Assembly (NCBI RefSeq): GCF_013387465.1
Contig: NZ_VYGV01000001.1
Location: 293,873 to 357,872, forward strand
Direction of reading: 5' to 3'
DNA: 64,000 nucleotides
DNA from: Hydrogenophaga aromaticivorans
Lineage (GTDB): Bacteria; Pseudomonadota; Gammaproteobacteria; Burkholderiales; Burkholderiaceae_C
Numbering within the stretch: the first letter of the stretch is position 1; each line of letters begins with the position of its first letter. Under the pieces are notes generated by a model that was not told where the DNA came from, searched no databases, and saw only the letters and a list, made by a program, of their open reading frames with translations. Below, in pieces: positions 31,757 through 40,980 of this stretch. A program made the translations under genes and the position numbers.

Positions 31757-33084
31757 GCCGCCGGCGGAGTGTCTGGGGCACGCCTTGCGGTGAGATCAAA
31801 CCGGAACAGCCGGCACTCGATCGGGCCGTTCCACAGCGGTACGCGGCGCGATTCCTTGAAGCGCATCTTGCCGGGCAGCTTGAGGTCGGGCGTGAGCAGC
31901 CAGGCGCTCCAGCCGGCGTAGTGGCTTTTCCAGTGGGCAGCGAGTTGCTGGAAGAACTCGCTGCCGTCGCCGCCGTCGGTCATCTGCGCGCTCTCACGGC
32001 CCAGGCCGGGCGCGGGGGGCGCGGCCTTGCCGGCGGTGAAGGTGCGGGGGGCGCGCGGCTCCATGCGCTGGGCGCGGGCACTGGCGTTTTCTCCAGCCAC
32101 ACCGGCCGCGGCGATGCGCTCGCCGTAGGGCGGGTTGAGCAGCATCACACCGGGCTTCTGGGTGGGGGGCAAACGCTGCAGCGCGTCGCCGCCGCGCAGC
32201 TCGATGGCGTGCGCCACACCCGCGCGCTCGGCGTTGCGCTGCGCGAAATCGACCATGCGGAACGAGACGTCGCTGCCAAAGACCATGGGAGCGTGGCCCT
32301 CGGGCCAGTCGCGCATGTCGCGCTCGGCTTCGTCCTGGATCGCGGTCCACACGTGTTGCTGGAACGGCAGCATCTTTTCAAACGCAAAGCGGCGCAGCAT
32401 CCCGGGCGGGATGTTGAGCGCGATCTGAGCCGCCTCGATCACCACCGTGCCGCTGCCACAGCAGGGGTCGTACAGCGGGGTGATGTCGTCCAGCGTTTGT
32501 GCCTCGCCGCCGTTCCAGCCGGTGGCGGCGATCATCGCCGCGGCCAGCGTTTCCTTCAGCGGCGCGTCGCCCTTGTCTTCGCGCCAGCCGCGCTTGAACA
32601 GCGGCTCGCCGGAGGTGTCGATGTAGAGCGTGAGTTCGTCGGTGGTGAGGTGGGCGTAGATGCGCACGTCGGGCCAGGTGGTGTCCACGCTGGGGCGCTC
32701 GCCGCGTTTGTCGCGGAAGCGGTCGCAGATGGCGTCCTTGATCTTCAGTGCCGCGAAGTTGAGGCTGGTCAGCGGGCTGTGCTGCGCCGTGATCTCGACC
32801 TTGATGGTCTGCTGCGGCGTGAACCAGATTTCCCAGGCGATCTCGCCCGCGGCGTTGTACAGGTCCTGCTCGCCGCGGTAGCCGCCGTGCCACAGCTGCA
32901 CCAATACCCGTTGAGAGAGTCGGCTGTGCAGGTTCAGGCGCATGGCGTCGCGCCACGAGGCCTTGATGCCCACACCGCCGCGTGCCTTGAAGGCCAGCGG
33001 TTCGTTGGTGATGCGCTGCACCTCGTCGGCGAGCATGTCCTCCACGCCAGCGGCGCAGGGGAGAAAGAGTTTGAGCTGGTTCAC
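31753..33084 (-). CDS. THUMP-domain 23S rRNA (guanine-N2) methyltransferase, RlmL-like
   Basis: A 443-aa methyltransferase with an N-terminal ferredoxin-like/THUMP region (residues 1-160) and a Rossmann methyltransferase domain. The SAM site is DPCCGSGTVVIEAA and the catalytic motif is LLNPPYGERI. It resembles the N-terminal half of RlmL (m2G2445 of 23S rRNA); the RlmK half is absent. The start is GTG at 33084 (protein NQLKLFLPCAAGVE after the initiator). A roughly 30-residue low-complexity insert follows NPPYGERIAAAG. Confidence 0.9.
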   Translation of the reverse strand: MNQLKLFLPCAAGVEDMLADEVQRITNEPLAFKARGGVGIKASWRDAMRLNLHSRLSQRVLVQLWHGGYRGEQDLYNAAGEIAWEIWFTPQQTIKVEITAQHSPLTSLNFAALKIKDAICDRFRDKRGERPSVDTTWPDVRIYAHLTTDELTLYIDTSGEPLFKRGWREDKGDAPLKETLAAAMIAATGWNGGEAQTLDDITPLYDPCCGSGTVVIEAAQIALNIPPGMLRRFAFEKMLPFQQHVWTAIQDEAERDMRDWPEGHAPMVFGSDVSFRMVDFAQRNAERAGVAHAIELRGGDALQRLPPTQKPGVMLLNPPYGERIAAAGVAGENASARAQRMEPRAPRTFTAGKAAPPAPGLGRESAQMTDGGDGSEFFQQLAAHWKSHYAGWSAWLLTPDLKLPGKMRFKESRRVPLWNGPIECRLFRFDLTARRAPDTPPAA

Positions 33085-33179
33085 GGCAGGTACTGAAGGT
33101 GTTGAGCGCGGGTGCGTCCGCAGGTGGCGATTACGCGCGCCAGTTTCCAGCCCGCACCACGGAACTGGCTTTGCCAGGC

Positions 33180-33231
33180 CGCGGGTGCGGCTCCCCTTGA
33201 TGGGAGAGACGCGAAGCGGCGCAGGGGGTGT
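33180..33231 (-). repeat. GC-rich intergenic repeat, short degenerate copy
   Basis: Starts at the rpoN stop and reads, on the minus strand, CACCCCCTGCGCCGCTTCGCG and then a CTCCC/GGGGAG pairing. It matches the opening of the repeats at 27907 and 41443 but lacks the third hairpin. The rest of the 147-nt gap (33085-33231) shows nothing recognisable. Confidence 0.5.
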
Positions 33232-34884
33232 TCACAGCGCTTTGCGCAGGTTCGCCGGCGCAATGCGCAGCGCCTCGCGGTACTTGGCCACGGTGCGGCG
33301 CGCGCATTCGATGCCCTGCTCCTTGAGCAGGTCGGAGAGTTGGTTGTCGGACAGCGGCTTCTTCGGCTCTTCGGAGGCGATGAACTGCTTGAGCAGGGCG
33401 CGCACCGCGGTGCTGGACGCGTTGCCCCCGGTTTCGGTACCGAGCGAGGAGCCGAAGAAGTACTTGAGTTCGTAGGTGCCGAACGGCGTGGCCATGTACT
33501 TGGCGGTGGTCACGCGGCTGATGGTGGACTCGTGCAGGCCGAGTTCGTCGGCGATCTCGCGCAGCACCAGCGGTCGCATGGCGAGTTCGCCGTGCATGAA
33601 GAAATTGCGCTGGCGCTCGACGATGGCCGAGGACACACGCAGGATGGTGTCGAAGCGCTGCTGGATGTTCTTGATGAACCAGCGCGCTTCCTGCAGCCGC
33701 TGCTGCATGGCGGCGTGGCCGGCTTCGCCGCCGTTGTCGCGACCGCCGCGGTTTTGCCGCATGGCGTTGGCGTAGACATCGTGCACGCGCAGGCGCGGCA
33801 TCACGTCGGGATTCAGGATGACCTTGAAACCCCGGCCGGCGCGCGTGACGATGACGTCGGGCACGACCACGTTGCGCTCGACATCGATGAAGCGGCGCCC
33901 GGGTTTGGGTTCCAGCCGGGCGATGATGGCCAGCGCGGCGCGGGCGGTTTCATCGTCAATGCCGCACAGGGCACACAGGCGCTTGATGTCGCGTTTGGCC
34001 ACCAGTTCCATCGACTGGTTGCAGATGGCCAGCGCCGCGCGCGCTTCGGGGGAGTTGCGCAGCTCTTCGATCTGCAGCCGCAGGCATTCGCCGAGGTTGC
34101 GCGCGCCCACACCGGTGGGCTCCATGTGCTGCAGCCAGCCCAGGGCCATGCGCAACTGGGCTTCAGCAGCCTCCAGCTCTTCGATCCCGGGAGCGGCCGC
34201 CTCGCGGCCGTGCATGAGCCGCCAGAAACCCAGGGCGAGCTCGGCCAGGTCGTCTTCCAGGTAGGCGTCGTCGTTGAGCGACTCGATCAGGAAATACAGC
34301 GCCGCCTGGTCTTCGTCACTCAGCCGCAGACAACGGGCCTGCTCGTGCAAGTGGTCCTGCAGACTGACGGGACTGCGGGCCAGGTCGGCGGCGCTGGCGG
34401 TTTCGTCGTCGTCACCGCCCGAGCCGCTGTTGCGCGCGGGTGCGTCACCACCCCATTCGCTGTCGTCGGGCGCCATCTCGACCGTGCCGTCGCCTTCCCA
34501 GCTTTCTTCCACCGGGGTGGCGCCGTCGAGTCGGCTCTCGATCTCGTCGCCGGAGCCGCTGTCGGCAGGCGCGTCGGACGTGCTGCTGACGCGGTCGGGC
34601 AGCGGGCCGTCGTATTCGGCCGGCGCGGCCACCGCGTCGGCCACCGGCAGCGCGGCTTCAGCGATCTGTTCGCCCGCGCTCACGGGCGCATCAACCTGCT
34701 CCAGACCGAAGGCTTCGCGCTCGGCGATGTCTTCGGTGCGCTCCAGAAACGGGTTTTCGTCGAGCATCTGCTCGACCTCCTGCGCCATTTCCAGCGTGGA
34801 GAGTTGCAGCAGCCGGATCGACTGCTGCAACTGGGGCGTGAGCGCCAGGTGCTGCGAAACACGCAGGGACAGGCCTTGCTTCAT
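33232..34884 (-). CDS. rpoN: RNA polymerase sigma-54 factor
   Basis: RpoN, 550 aa, directs RNA polymerase to -24/-12 promoters. The N-terminal activator-interacting region (LTPQLQQSIRLLQLSTLEM), the core-binding domain (GLGWLQHMEPTGVGARNLGECL-type segment near residue 250) and the RpoN box ARRTVAKYRE (residues 528-537) are present. An acidic, low-complexity stretch at about residues 60-170 replaces region II and is longer than in enterics. It follows lptB by 46 nt. Confidence 0.97.
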   Translation of the reverse strand: MKQGLSLRVSQHLALTPQLQQSIRLLQLSTLEMAQEVEQMLDENPFLERTEDIAEREAFGLEQVDAPVSAGEQIAEAALPVADAVAAPAEYDGPLPDRVSSTSDAPADSGSGDEIESRLDGATPVEESWEGDGTVEMAPDDSEWGGDAPARNSGSGGDDDETASAADLARSPVSLQDHLHEQARCLRLSDEDQAALYFLIESLNDDAYLEDDLAELALGFWRLMHGREAAAPGIEELEAAEAQLRMALGWLQHMEPTGVGARNLGECLRLQIEELRNSPEARAALAICNQSMELVAKRDIKRLCALCGIDDETARAALAIIARLEPKPGRRFIDVERNVVVPDVIVTRAGRGFKVILNPDVMPRLRVHDVYANAMRQNRGGRDNGGEAGHAAMQQRLQEARWFIKNIQQRFDTILRVSSAIVERQRNFFMHGELAMRPLVLREIADELGLHESTISRVTTAKYMATPFGTYELKYFFGSSLGTETGGNASSTAVRALLKQFIASEEPKKPLSDNQLSDLLKEQGIECARRTVAKYREALRIAPANLRKAL

Positions 34885-34930
34885 GCTTCAGGCCTGTGCA
34901 GGATGGGGAAACCGGCGGCGCATTGCACCA

Positions 34931-35707
34931 TCACATGCGGAAGTTCTCGCCGAGGTACACACGGCGTACTTCGGCGTTTTCGATGATCTCGGCCGTCGTG
35001 CCGCTGGCCAGGACGTGACCGTCGCTGATGATGTAGGCGTGGTCGCAGATGCCCAGGGTTTCGCGCACGTTGTGGTCGGTGATCAGCACACCGATGCCGC
35101 GGGACTTCAGGAAACCGATGATGTGCTGGATCTCCAGCACGGCAATCGGGTCGATGCCGGCAAAGGGTTCGTCCAGCAGGATGAAACGCGGGCGCGTGGC
35201 CAGGGCGCGGGCAATCTCCACCCGGCGCCGCTCGCCGCCGGACAGGGCGGGCGCGGGCGAATCGCGCAGATGGTCCACCCGCAGGTCCTTGAGCAGTTCA
35301 TCAAGCCGGCTGGCGATTTCAGGTTCGCTCAGGGCATGGCCGTCCACATCGTGCTGCAACTCCAGCACGGCGCGCACATTTTGCGCCACCGTGAGCTTGC
35401 GGAAGATCGAGGCTTCCTGGGGCAGGTAACCCAGGCCCATGCGGGCACGGCGGTGGATCGGCAGGGCTTCGATGCGCTGGCCGTCGAGCAGGATCTGCCC
35501 ACCATCGGCGCGCAGCAGGCCCACGATCATGTAGAACGAGGTGGTCTTGCCCGCGCCGTTGGGGCCCAGCAAGCCGACCACTTCACCTTTGTCGACCTTG
35601 AGGGAGACATCCTTGACCACCTTGCGGCTGCCATAGGCCTTCATCAGACCCTGAACTTCCAGACTGCTGCGCACCGCCATCGCCGGTGGCGTGCTGGCCA
35701 TGGGCAT
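34931..35707 (-). CDS. lptB: LPS export ABC transporter ATP-binding protein
   Basis: LptB, 258 aa, the ATPase that drives lipopolysaccharide extraction from the inner membrane. The Walker [10 protein letters not shown], signature [16 protein letters not shown], Walker [14 protein letters not shown] and switch ITDHNVRE are present. Start 35707 ([12 protein letters not shown]); an ATG two codons later is possible. It follows lptA by 5 nt, with rpoN downstream. Confidence 0.95.
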   Translation of the reverse strand: MPMASTPPAMAVRSSLEVQGLMKAYGSRKVVKDVSLKVDKGEVVGLLGPNGAGKTTSFYMIVGLLRADGGQILLDGQRIEALPIHRRARMGLGYLPQEASIFRKLTVAQNVRAVLELQHDVDGHALSEPEIASRLDELLKDLRVDHLRDSPAPALSGGERRRVEIARALATRPRFILLDEPFAGIDPIAVLEIQHIIGFLKSRGIGVLITDHNVRETLGICDHAYIISDGHVLASGTTAEIIENAEVRRVYLGENFRM

Positions 35708-35712
35708 GGTCG

Positions 35713-36348
35713 TCACTTCTTCTTCTCGTTGAGATTGGTGCTGGGGCGCAGTTGGGCAGGATCGGTCGCGGGAGCGGGTGCCGTCTCTGCCTCCGGAATG
35801 GGTGTCAGCATCGCCCGCACCCGCCCGGAGGGGTTGGCGGCGGTGCGGTTGGCGGGGCCACCCTTGACAGTGAACACCTCGGTCAGGCTGTTGTAGGTGA
35901 TCTGGTTGCCCACGCTTTCGTCGTTGAGCTGGGTGCCACGGTAGCGGCGCAGCACGGCGCTGCCGGTGAACACCACGGTCTGGGCCTTGCCGTCGTATTC
36001 GATGCGCTCGCCCTCGCCTTCGATCCACTCGTCCAGGCCCTCGCGCTTCTGGCGGAAAAAGCCAGGCGCCGCCGCCGTGCCGGTCACCACGCCGAACTGG
36101 TTGCCCTGCGGGTCCTGGCGCACGTCCATCTTGCTGCCCCGCATGACGATGGTGCCCTTGGTGATCAGGACGTTGCCGGTGAAGACGCTGGTCTGCCGCG
36201 TGTCTTCGTAGCGCAGCGAGTCCGCTTCGATGTTCATGGGCTTGTCTTTGTCGGCCAGCTCCGCCTGGGCCGCGCCTGCCAGCACCAGACCGGCCATCAA
36301 GGCCAGGAAGCGAAGGGTCCATCGGGGGGAAAAGTGGTGTGTGGGCAT
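35713..36348 (-). CDS. lptA: LPS export periplasmic protein LptA
   Basis: LptA, 211 aa, forms the periplasmic bridge for lipopolysaccharide. A signal peptide (residues 1-29) ends in AQA before [20 protein letters not shown]. The OstA beta-jellyroll motifs [22 protein letters not shown] and [17 protein letters not shown] follow. Start 36348 ([10 protein letters not shown]) is preferred to an upstream in-frame start. lptC, normally just upstream, is not here; the next gene is dsbA after a terminator. Confidence 0.93.
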   Translation of the reverse strand: MPTHHFSPRWTLRFLALMAGLVLAGAAQAELADKDKPMNIEADSLRYEDTRQTSVFTGNVLITKGTIVMRGSKMDVRQDPQGNQFGVVTGTAAAPGFFRQKREGLDEWIEGEGERIEYDGKAQTVVFTGSAVLRRYRGTQLNDESVGNQITYNSLTEVFTVKGGPANRTAANPSGRVRAMLTPIPEAETAPAPATDPAQLRPSTNLNEKKK

Positions 36349-36439
36349 GGCTTTAGTGGGGCACAAATCTTGCATTCATTGTAACGGCGCAAAGCCGACT
36401 TGTTGGCGATCGGCGCTCAATCGACAGCCCCTGAAAACA

Positions 36440-36464
36440 CAAGACCCGCCAGATGCGGGTCTTG
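36440..36464 (-). terminator. Intrinsic terminator after dsbA
   Basis: Perfect arms CAAGACCCGC (36440-36449) and GCGGGTCTTG (36455-36464), loop CAGAT, 23 nt beyond the dsbA stop; on the minus strand it is followed by TGTTTTC. It separates dsbA from lptA. Confidence 0.75.
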
Positions 36465-36487
36465 TCTCGAGCTGGGGAAAGCGAAGA

Positions 36488-37126
36488 TCAGGTTTTGCGC
36501 GCTTCGACGATGAGCGAATCGGCAATCAGCATGGTGCGCGGCCCCTGTCCGCCGATGTAGAAACGGCCCGCCACACCCAGTGCCGGCGTGCCCTCCACGT
36601 CGTACGCGTTCTGCAGCGCAGTGGCGGCCTCGGCCATCTTCACGGCGCTGCCGTTGTAGAAGCCGATGAACTTTTCACGGTCGACACCCTGCTTTTCCAC
36701 CCACGCGGTGATGGCCGGCGCCGTGGTCAGCGGCAAGCGCTCTTCGTGAAAGGCCTTGAACACCTTTTCGTGCAAGGTGCCGACCAGGCCCATGGCCTCC
36801 AGCGCGAAATACAGGCGCTGCATGGGCACGAACGCCTGGGTGAACGCCACCGGCACACGACGCATCTTCACGTCGGCGGGCAGCTTCTGGATCCAGGCGT
36901 TGAGCAGCGGTTCGAAATTGAAACAATGGATGCAGGAGTAGGCAAAAAACTCCACCACCTCCACCTGTCCGGGCGGCGTGCTGACCGGCACCGGCTGGCT
37001 CAGGCGGACATAGTCCTTGCCTTCCTTGAACCCGACGCGCTGGGCCCATGCGGGGCTGATGCCAAGGCCACTGGCGGCGAGGGCACCGGCAGCCAGCAGG
37101 GAACGGGAAATATCGCGGCGTTGCAT
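36488..37126 (-). CDS. dsbA: Thiol:disulfide interchange protein DsbA-like
   Basis: A 212-aa periplasmic disulfide oxidoreductase. The signal peptide (residues 1-28) has a twin-Arg-like start but a normal Sec core, cut near AWA. The thioredoxin-fold active site is Cys65-Ile-His-Cys68 in EFFAYSCIHCFNFEP, and the cis-proline is in VEGTPALGV. DsbA of enterics has CPHC; CIHC is common in this order. It lies 72 nt after the SPOR gene and ends at its own terminator. Confidence 0.93.
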   Translation of the reverse strand: MQRRDISRSLLAAGALAASGLGISPAWAQRVGFKEGKDYVRLSQPVPVSTPPGQVEVVEFFAYSCIHCFNFEPLLNAWIQKLPADVKMRRVPVAFTQAFVPMQRLYFALEAMGLVGTLHEKVFKAFHEERLPLTTAPAITAWVEKQGVDREKFIGFYNGSAVKMAEAATALQNAYDVEGTPALGVAGRFYIGGQGPRTMLIADSLIVEARKT

Positions 37127-37198
37127 CGAATCAAACTCCTTGTGTTGGCCTGCTTGGTCTCAAGGGCCCGGGCAAAAGTTCCGGAACACGCACCGGTC

Positions 37199-37870
37199 TC
37201 AGCGCTGAACGCGCACCAGGGCGGCTTCCACCCCGTTGATTTCGAGCTGCTCCAGTGTCGCGTCGGCCATGGCTTTCTGGTTGAAAGGTCCGATACGCAC
37301 CCGGAAAACGGCGCGCCCGGACTGTTCCCGCTCGCTGATGTCGGCCGCCATGCCCAGCATGGCGAGACGCGCGCGCTGGGCTTCGGCTTCTTCGGGTGCG
37401 CGGAAAGCGCCCGCCTGCACGAAGTACGTGAAAGGATCGGCCGCCGGCGCGCCGGCCGGCGGGGCTGCCCCATTGGCGGCACCGGTGCGCGAGCGCATCA
37501 GTTCACCGAGGGGATCGGCCTGCGTGGGCGGCGTTGCCGGCTGCGGGGCGACGGGCTTGCCAGCGGCCGGGCTTCCCGCCGGTGCGGCCACGACCGGCGC
37601 GGGCGCCGGGTCCGGGATCACCACCGGTGGCGGCACGGTCGCCGGGCTGGTGGCCAGGCCGGCGTTCGGGTTCCAGCCCTTGTTGCGCTCGGCTTCCTCC
37701 ACATCCTGCGCCGGCTTGCGCGACACGCCCCGGTCGACAAAAGGCACCGGGACGCGCGTGACGTACACCGCCACCGACAGCGCAATGCCCAGCCCCACGA
37801 GCAGGCCGATCACGAAGCCCGTGAGCGTGCCGCCAAAGTGTTTCCGGGCCAGCAGGGTAGGTTTTTTCAT
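37199..37870 (-). CDS. SPOR domain membrane protein (FtsN-like)
   Basis: A 223-aa protein with a short cytoplasmic N-terminus, one membrane helix (residues 16-38, TLTGFVIGLLVGLGIALSV), a Pro/Ala-rich periplasmic linker, and a C-terminal SPOR domain (about 148-223, FTYFVQAGAFRAPEEAE... FRVRIGPF). SPOR domains bind denuded septal peptidoglycan, so a cell-division role is likely. Start 37870 (MKKPTLLARK) is preferred; ATG 37879 or a GTG at 37888 overlapping argS are possible. Confidence 0.9.
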   Translation of the reverse strand: MKKPTLLARKHFGGTLTGFVIGLLVGLGIALSVAVYVTRVPVPFVDRGVSRKPAQDVEEAERNKGWNPNAGLATSPATVPPPVVIPDPAPAPVVAAPAGSPAAGKPVAPQPATPPTQADPLGELMRSRTGAANGAAPPAGAPAADPFTYFVQAGAFRAPEEAEAQRARLAMLGMAADISEREQSGRAVFRVRIGPFNQKAMADATLEQLEINGVEAALVRVQR

Positions 37871-37884
37871 GGGGAACATCAGCT

Positions 37885-39558
37885 TCACATCTTTTGCGGG
37901 GCGCTCACGCCCAGCACCGCCAGACCATTGTGCAACACCTGCGCGGTGGCCTTGACCAGCGCCAGGCGGGCCAGCTTCACCGCCTCGTCGTCCACCAGGA
38001 TGCGCTCGGCGTCGTAGTAGCTGTGGTAACTCGCGGCGAGCTCGCGCAGGTAGAAAGTGACGTCGTGCGGCGCGAAGTCGCGCGCGGCGTCGCTCAGCAT
38101 GGCGGGGTATTTGGCCAGCAGCAGCATCAGCGCCTGGGCGGCCGGGCTGTCCAGCACAGAGAGATCCACACCGCTCAACGTCGCCGGGTCGCCGCCCCAG
38201 GAAGCCAGCACCGAGCAGATGCGCGCGTGCGCGTACTGCACGTAATAGACCGGGTTGTCGTTGTTCTTCTGCACGGCCAGGTCGACGTCGAAGGTGTATT
38301 CGGTGTCGGGCTTGCGGCTGAGCAGGAAGAAACGCACCGCGTCCTTACTGGTCCATTCGATCAGGTCGCGCAGCGTCACGTAGCTGCCGGCGCGTTTGCT
38401 GATCTTCACCTCTTCGCCGCCCTTGACCACGCGCACCATGGTGTGCAGCACGTAGTCGGGGTAGCCCTCTGGAATGCCCACGCCCGCGGCCTGCAGGCCG
38501 GCGCGCACGCGAGCAATCGTGCCGTGGTGGTCGGTGCCCTGGATGTTGATCACCTTGGTGAAGCCGCGCTCCCACTTGCTGATGTGGTACGCCACGTCGG
38601 GCACGAAGTAGGTGTACGAACCGTCGCCCTTGCGCATGACGCGGTCCTTGTCGTCGCCGTAGTCGGTGGACCTGAGCCAGAGCGCGCCGTCGAGTTCGTA
38701 GGTCTTGCCGGCGTCGCGCAGCTTCTGCACCGTGGCGTCGACCTTGCCGCTGGTGTAGAGGCTGGATTCGAGGTAGTAGTGGTCGAACTTGACGGCGAAG
38801 GCCTGCAGGTCGAGGTCCTGCTCATGGCGCAGGTAGGCCACGGCGAAGAGGCGGATGTCGTCCAGCGCGTCCACGTCGCCGCTGGCGGTGAACTCGCGGT
38901 CGTCGGAGTGCACCGTCTTCTTCGCCAGGTAGTCGTTGGCGATGTCCTGGATGTAGTCGCCGTTGTAGGCGGCTTCGGGCCACTCCGCGTCGCCGGGCTT
39001 GAAGCCTTTGGCGCGCAGCTGTGTGCTGTTGGCGAGCGTCCCGATCTGCACGCCCGCGTCGTTGTAATAGAACTCGCGGTACACGTCCCAGCCCTGCGTC
39101 TGGTACAGGCTGCAGATGGCGTCGCCCAGCGCGGCCTGGCGGCCGTGGCCCACGTGCAGCGGGCCGGTCGGGTTGGCCGAAACGAACTCGACCATCAGGC
39201 GCTGGCCGTTGCTGGGCGCCATGCCGAAGCGCTCGCCGCCTTCCAGCACTTCTTTCACGATCTGCTGCTTGGCAGCGGGCTTCAGGCGGATGTTGATGAA
39301 GCCGGGGCCGGCGATGTCGATGTCGCTCACCCACTGCTGGTACACCGGCATCGCCAGCAGCGCCGTGCGCAGCGATTCGCCGACCTGGCGCGGGTTGAGC
39401 TTGAGCGGCTTGGCCAGCTGCATGGCCGCGGTGACAGCGAAATCGCCGTGCGCCGCCACCTTGGGCGATTCGAAGGCGGCCTTGGCGCCCGCGCCGGGCG
39501 AGAGCGCGTCCAGCGCGGTGGCCAGACCGGCCAGCAGTTCCTGTTTGATCTTGAGCAT
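37885..39558 (-). CDS. argS: Arginyl-tRNA synthetase
   Basis: ArgRS, 557 aa, class I synthetase. The HIGH-type motif is [21 protein letters not shown] split across residues 124-144; the KMSKS counterpart is [12 protein letters not shown]. The DALR anticodon-binding domain is C-terminal. It begins [12 protein letters not shown]. The SPOR gene follows after 14 nt, a conserved pairing in this group. Confidence 0.97.
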   Translation of the reverse strand: MLKIKQELLAGLATALDALSPGAGAKAAFESPKVAAHGDFAVTAAMQLAKPLKLNPRQVGESLRTALLAMPVYQQWVSDIDIAGPGFINIRLKPAAKQQIVKEVLEGGERFGMAPSNGQRLMVEFVSANPTGPLHVGHGRQAALGDAICSLYQTQGWDVYREFYYNDAGVQIGTLANSTQLRAKGFKPGDAEWPEAAYNGDYIQDIANDYLAKKTVHSDDREFTASGDVDALDDIRLFAVAYLRHEQDLDLQAFAVKFDHYYLESSLYTSGKVDATVQKLRDAGKTYELDGALWLRSTDYGDDKDRVMRKGDGSYTYFVPDVAYHISKWERGFTKVINIQGTDHHGTIARVRAGLQAAGVGIPEGYPDYVLHTMVRVVKGGEEVKISKRAGSYVTLRDLIEWTSKDAVRFFLLSRKPDTEYTFDVDLAVQKNNDNPVYYVQYAHARICSVLASWGGDPATLSGVDLSVLDSPAAQALMLLLAKYPAMLSDAARDFAPHDVTFYLRELAASYHSYYDAERILVDDEAVKLARLALVKATAQVLHNGLAVLGVSAPQKM

Positions 39559-39596
39559 AGGGATGGGATTTTAGGCGGCGGGCCTCTGCGCTTGTT

Positions 39597-40523
39597 TCAG
39601 GCGGGCACAAGGCCAGCCGGGACCTCGCCCGAGAGCCAGCGCGCCCAGTGGTCGGTGCAGGCCCGCACCTTGGGCAGGCGGTGGCGCTCGGGCAGCATCA
39701 CCGCGTAGATCGGCACCCGGCTGCGGTCGAACCAGGTGTCGAGCACCGGCACCAGCGCCCCGCTGGCGAAGTGCGCGCGGGTGAGCAGGTCGTTGAGCCG
39801 GGCGATGCCCACGCCCTGCAGCGCCAGCGCCATCGTGAGCGCCGAGTTGTCGCTGCGTGTGTGCCCCTTCGCCAGGTAGAAGGCGCCCGCGGGCTGCTGC
39901 GCTCGCGGATCCCAGGGCCAGCGGTTGAGCCCCGGGCTGGCGCTGCTGGTGATGAGGCGGTGCGCCGCCAGCTCGTCCGGGTGCTGCGGGGTGCCGAAAC
40001 GCCGCAGGTAGGTTGGCGAGGCGCAGAGCTGGCGTCCGTGCTCGGCGATCTGGCGCGCCACCAGGTTGTCGCCCTGGGGCGATCCGGTGCGGATCGCGAT
40101 GTCCACCCCTTCGCGCGCCATGTCGCTCATGCGGTCGTCGGCCAGCACCTCCACCTGCAGCTGCGGAAAGGCCTCGTACAGCGAAGGCAGGCTCGGGGCG
40201 ATCACGGTTTCCGCCAGCACCGGGCTCACCGCCAGCCGCACCCAGCCACTGGGCCCGCTGCGGCTGTGGCGCAAAGCGGCGGCCAGCTCGTCGCGCGTGT
40301 CCACCAGCCGGCGCGCGTGGGCGGCGAAGGTGTCGCCCTCGTCGGTGAGCGACAGGCCGTGGGTGCTGCGGTGCATCAGGCGCGCGCCGCAACGCGCTTC
40401 CAGCCGCACCAGGGTGCGCGACACCTGGCTCACCGGCAGGTCGCGCTCGCGCGCCACCGCCGAGAGCGAGCCCAGCTCGGCCACGCGCAGGAACAGGGCG
40501 GCATCGTCCAGATCGAGTTTCAT
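39597..40523 (-). CDS. LysR family transcriptional regulator
   Basis: A 308-aa LysR regulator: HTH at residues 4-62 (ALFLRVAELGSLSAVARERD, SQVSRTLVRLEARCG) and an effector domain from about residue 90. Start 40523 (MKLDLDDAALFLRV) is preferred over longer forms. A perfect 9-bp inverted repeat lies 16 nt upstream, probably its own operator. It is divergent from a 69-aa gene and convergent with nothing; argS is 38 nt downstream on the same strand. Confidence 0.92.
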   Translation of the reverse strand: MKLDLDDAALFLRVAELGSLSAVARERDLPVSQVSRTLVRLEARCGARLMHRSTHGLSLTDEGDTFAAHARRLVDTRDELAAALRHSRSGPSGWVRLAVSPVLAETVIAPSLPSLYEAFPQLQVEVLADDRMSDMAREGVDIAIRTGSPQGDNLVARQIAEHGRQLCASPTYLRRFGTPQHPDELAAHRLITSSASPGLNRWPWDPRAQQPAGAFYLAKGHTRSDNSALTMALALQGVGIARLNDLLTRAHFASGALVPVLDTWFDRSRVPIYAVMLPERHRLPKVRACTDHWARWLSGEVPAGLVPA

Positions 40524-40538
40524 GGCTCGCATCGTAGT

Positions 40539-40561
40539 GGTTTTGCACAAAATGCAAAACC
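40539..40561. promoter_or_regulatory. Perfect 9-bp inverted repeat upstream of LysR gene
   Basis: The arms GGTTTTGCA (40539-40547) and TGCAAAACC (40553-40561) flank CAAAA. The element contains a symmetric T-N11-A (40544/40556), the LysR-box form, and stands between the LysR gene and the 69-aa gene. Confidence 0.6.
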
Positions 40562-40638
40562 TATCTGTGATTACTGCGGTTTCCGGCAGGTGGTCAATTC
40601 AATACAGTGAAAACACCCCCGATTCACCGGAGACCACC

Positions 40639-40848
40639 ATGCCCCGCCACACCCTGCCCGATCCCCACGACTACCCCAGCGCCCGCCGCAGCGCCGAACA
40701 CCTGCGGCGCGAGGCCCTGGACGACTTCTGGCGCGGCGCCGACGCAGCCTGGGCGCGCATCCAGCTCGACGCGGGCGCGCGCCTGACCCGCAGCACGCAG
40801 CGCCTGCAGGCCCGGCTGCGGCACCGCCACGCGGCGCGCCTTGCCTGA
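40639..40848 (+). CDS. Small basic helical protein
   Basis: A 69-aa protein (MPRHTLPDPHDYPSARRSAE...) rich in Arg and Ala, predicted to be helical, with no signal or membrane segment. GGAG lies 8 nt before the ATG at 40639. I do not recognise the family. It is divergent from the LysR gene and could be under its control. Confidence 0.6.
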   Translation: MPRHTLPDPHDYPSARRSAEHLRREALDDFWRGADAAWARIQLDAGARLTRSTQRLQARLRHRHAARLA

Positions 40849-40980
40849 GCCTGAACCGGTGCGGGAAAACCCGGAGATCCATTGACACGGGCCCGCCCCG
40901 CGGGTGCGGTATCGTCATCAGGCCCGGCTCCGGGCACCCCGCGCCCACGGTCCAGGGCAGAACCGATTGCCAGTCAAGCC

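Noticed and set aside
40882..40915. Strong sigma-70 promoter for the PsiF-like gene
   Set aside because: TTGACA is clear, but the only good -10-like word is 22 nt away, too far for a normal spacer.
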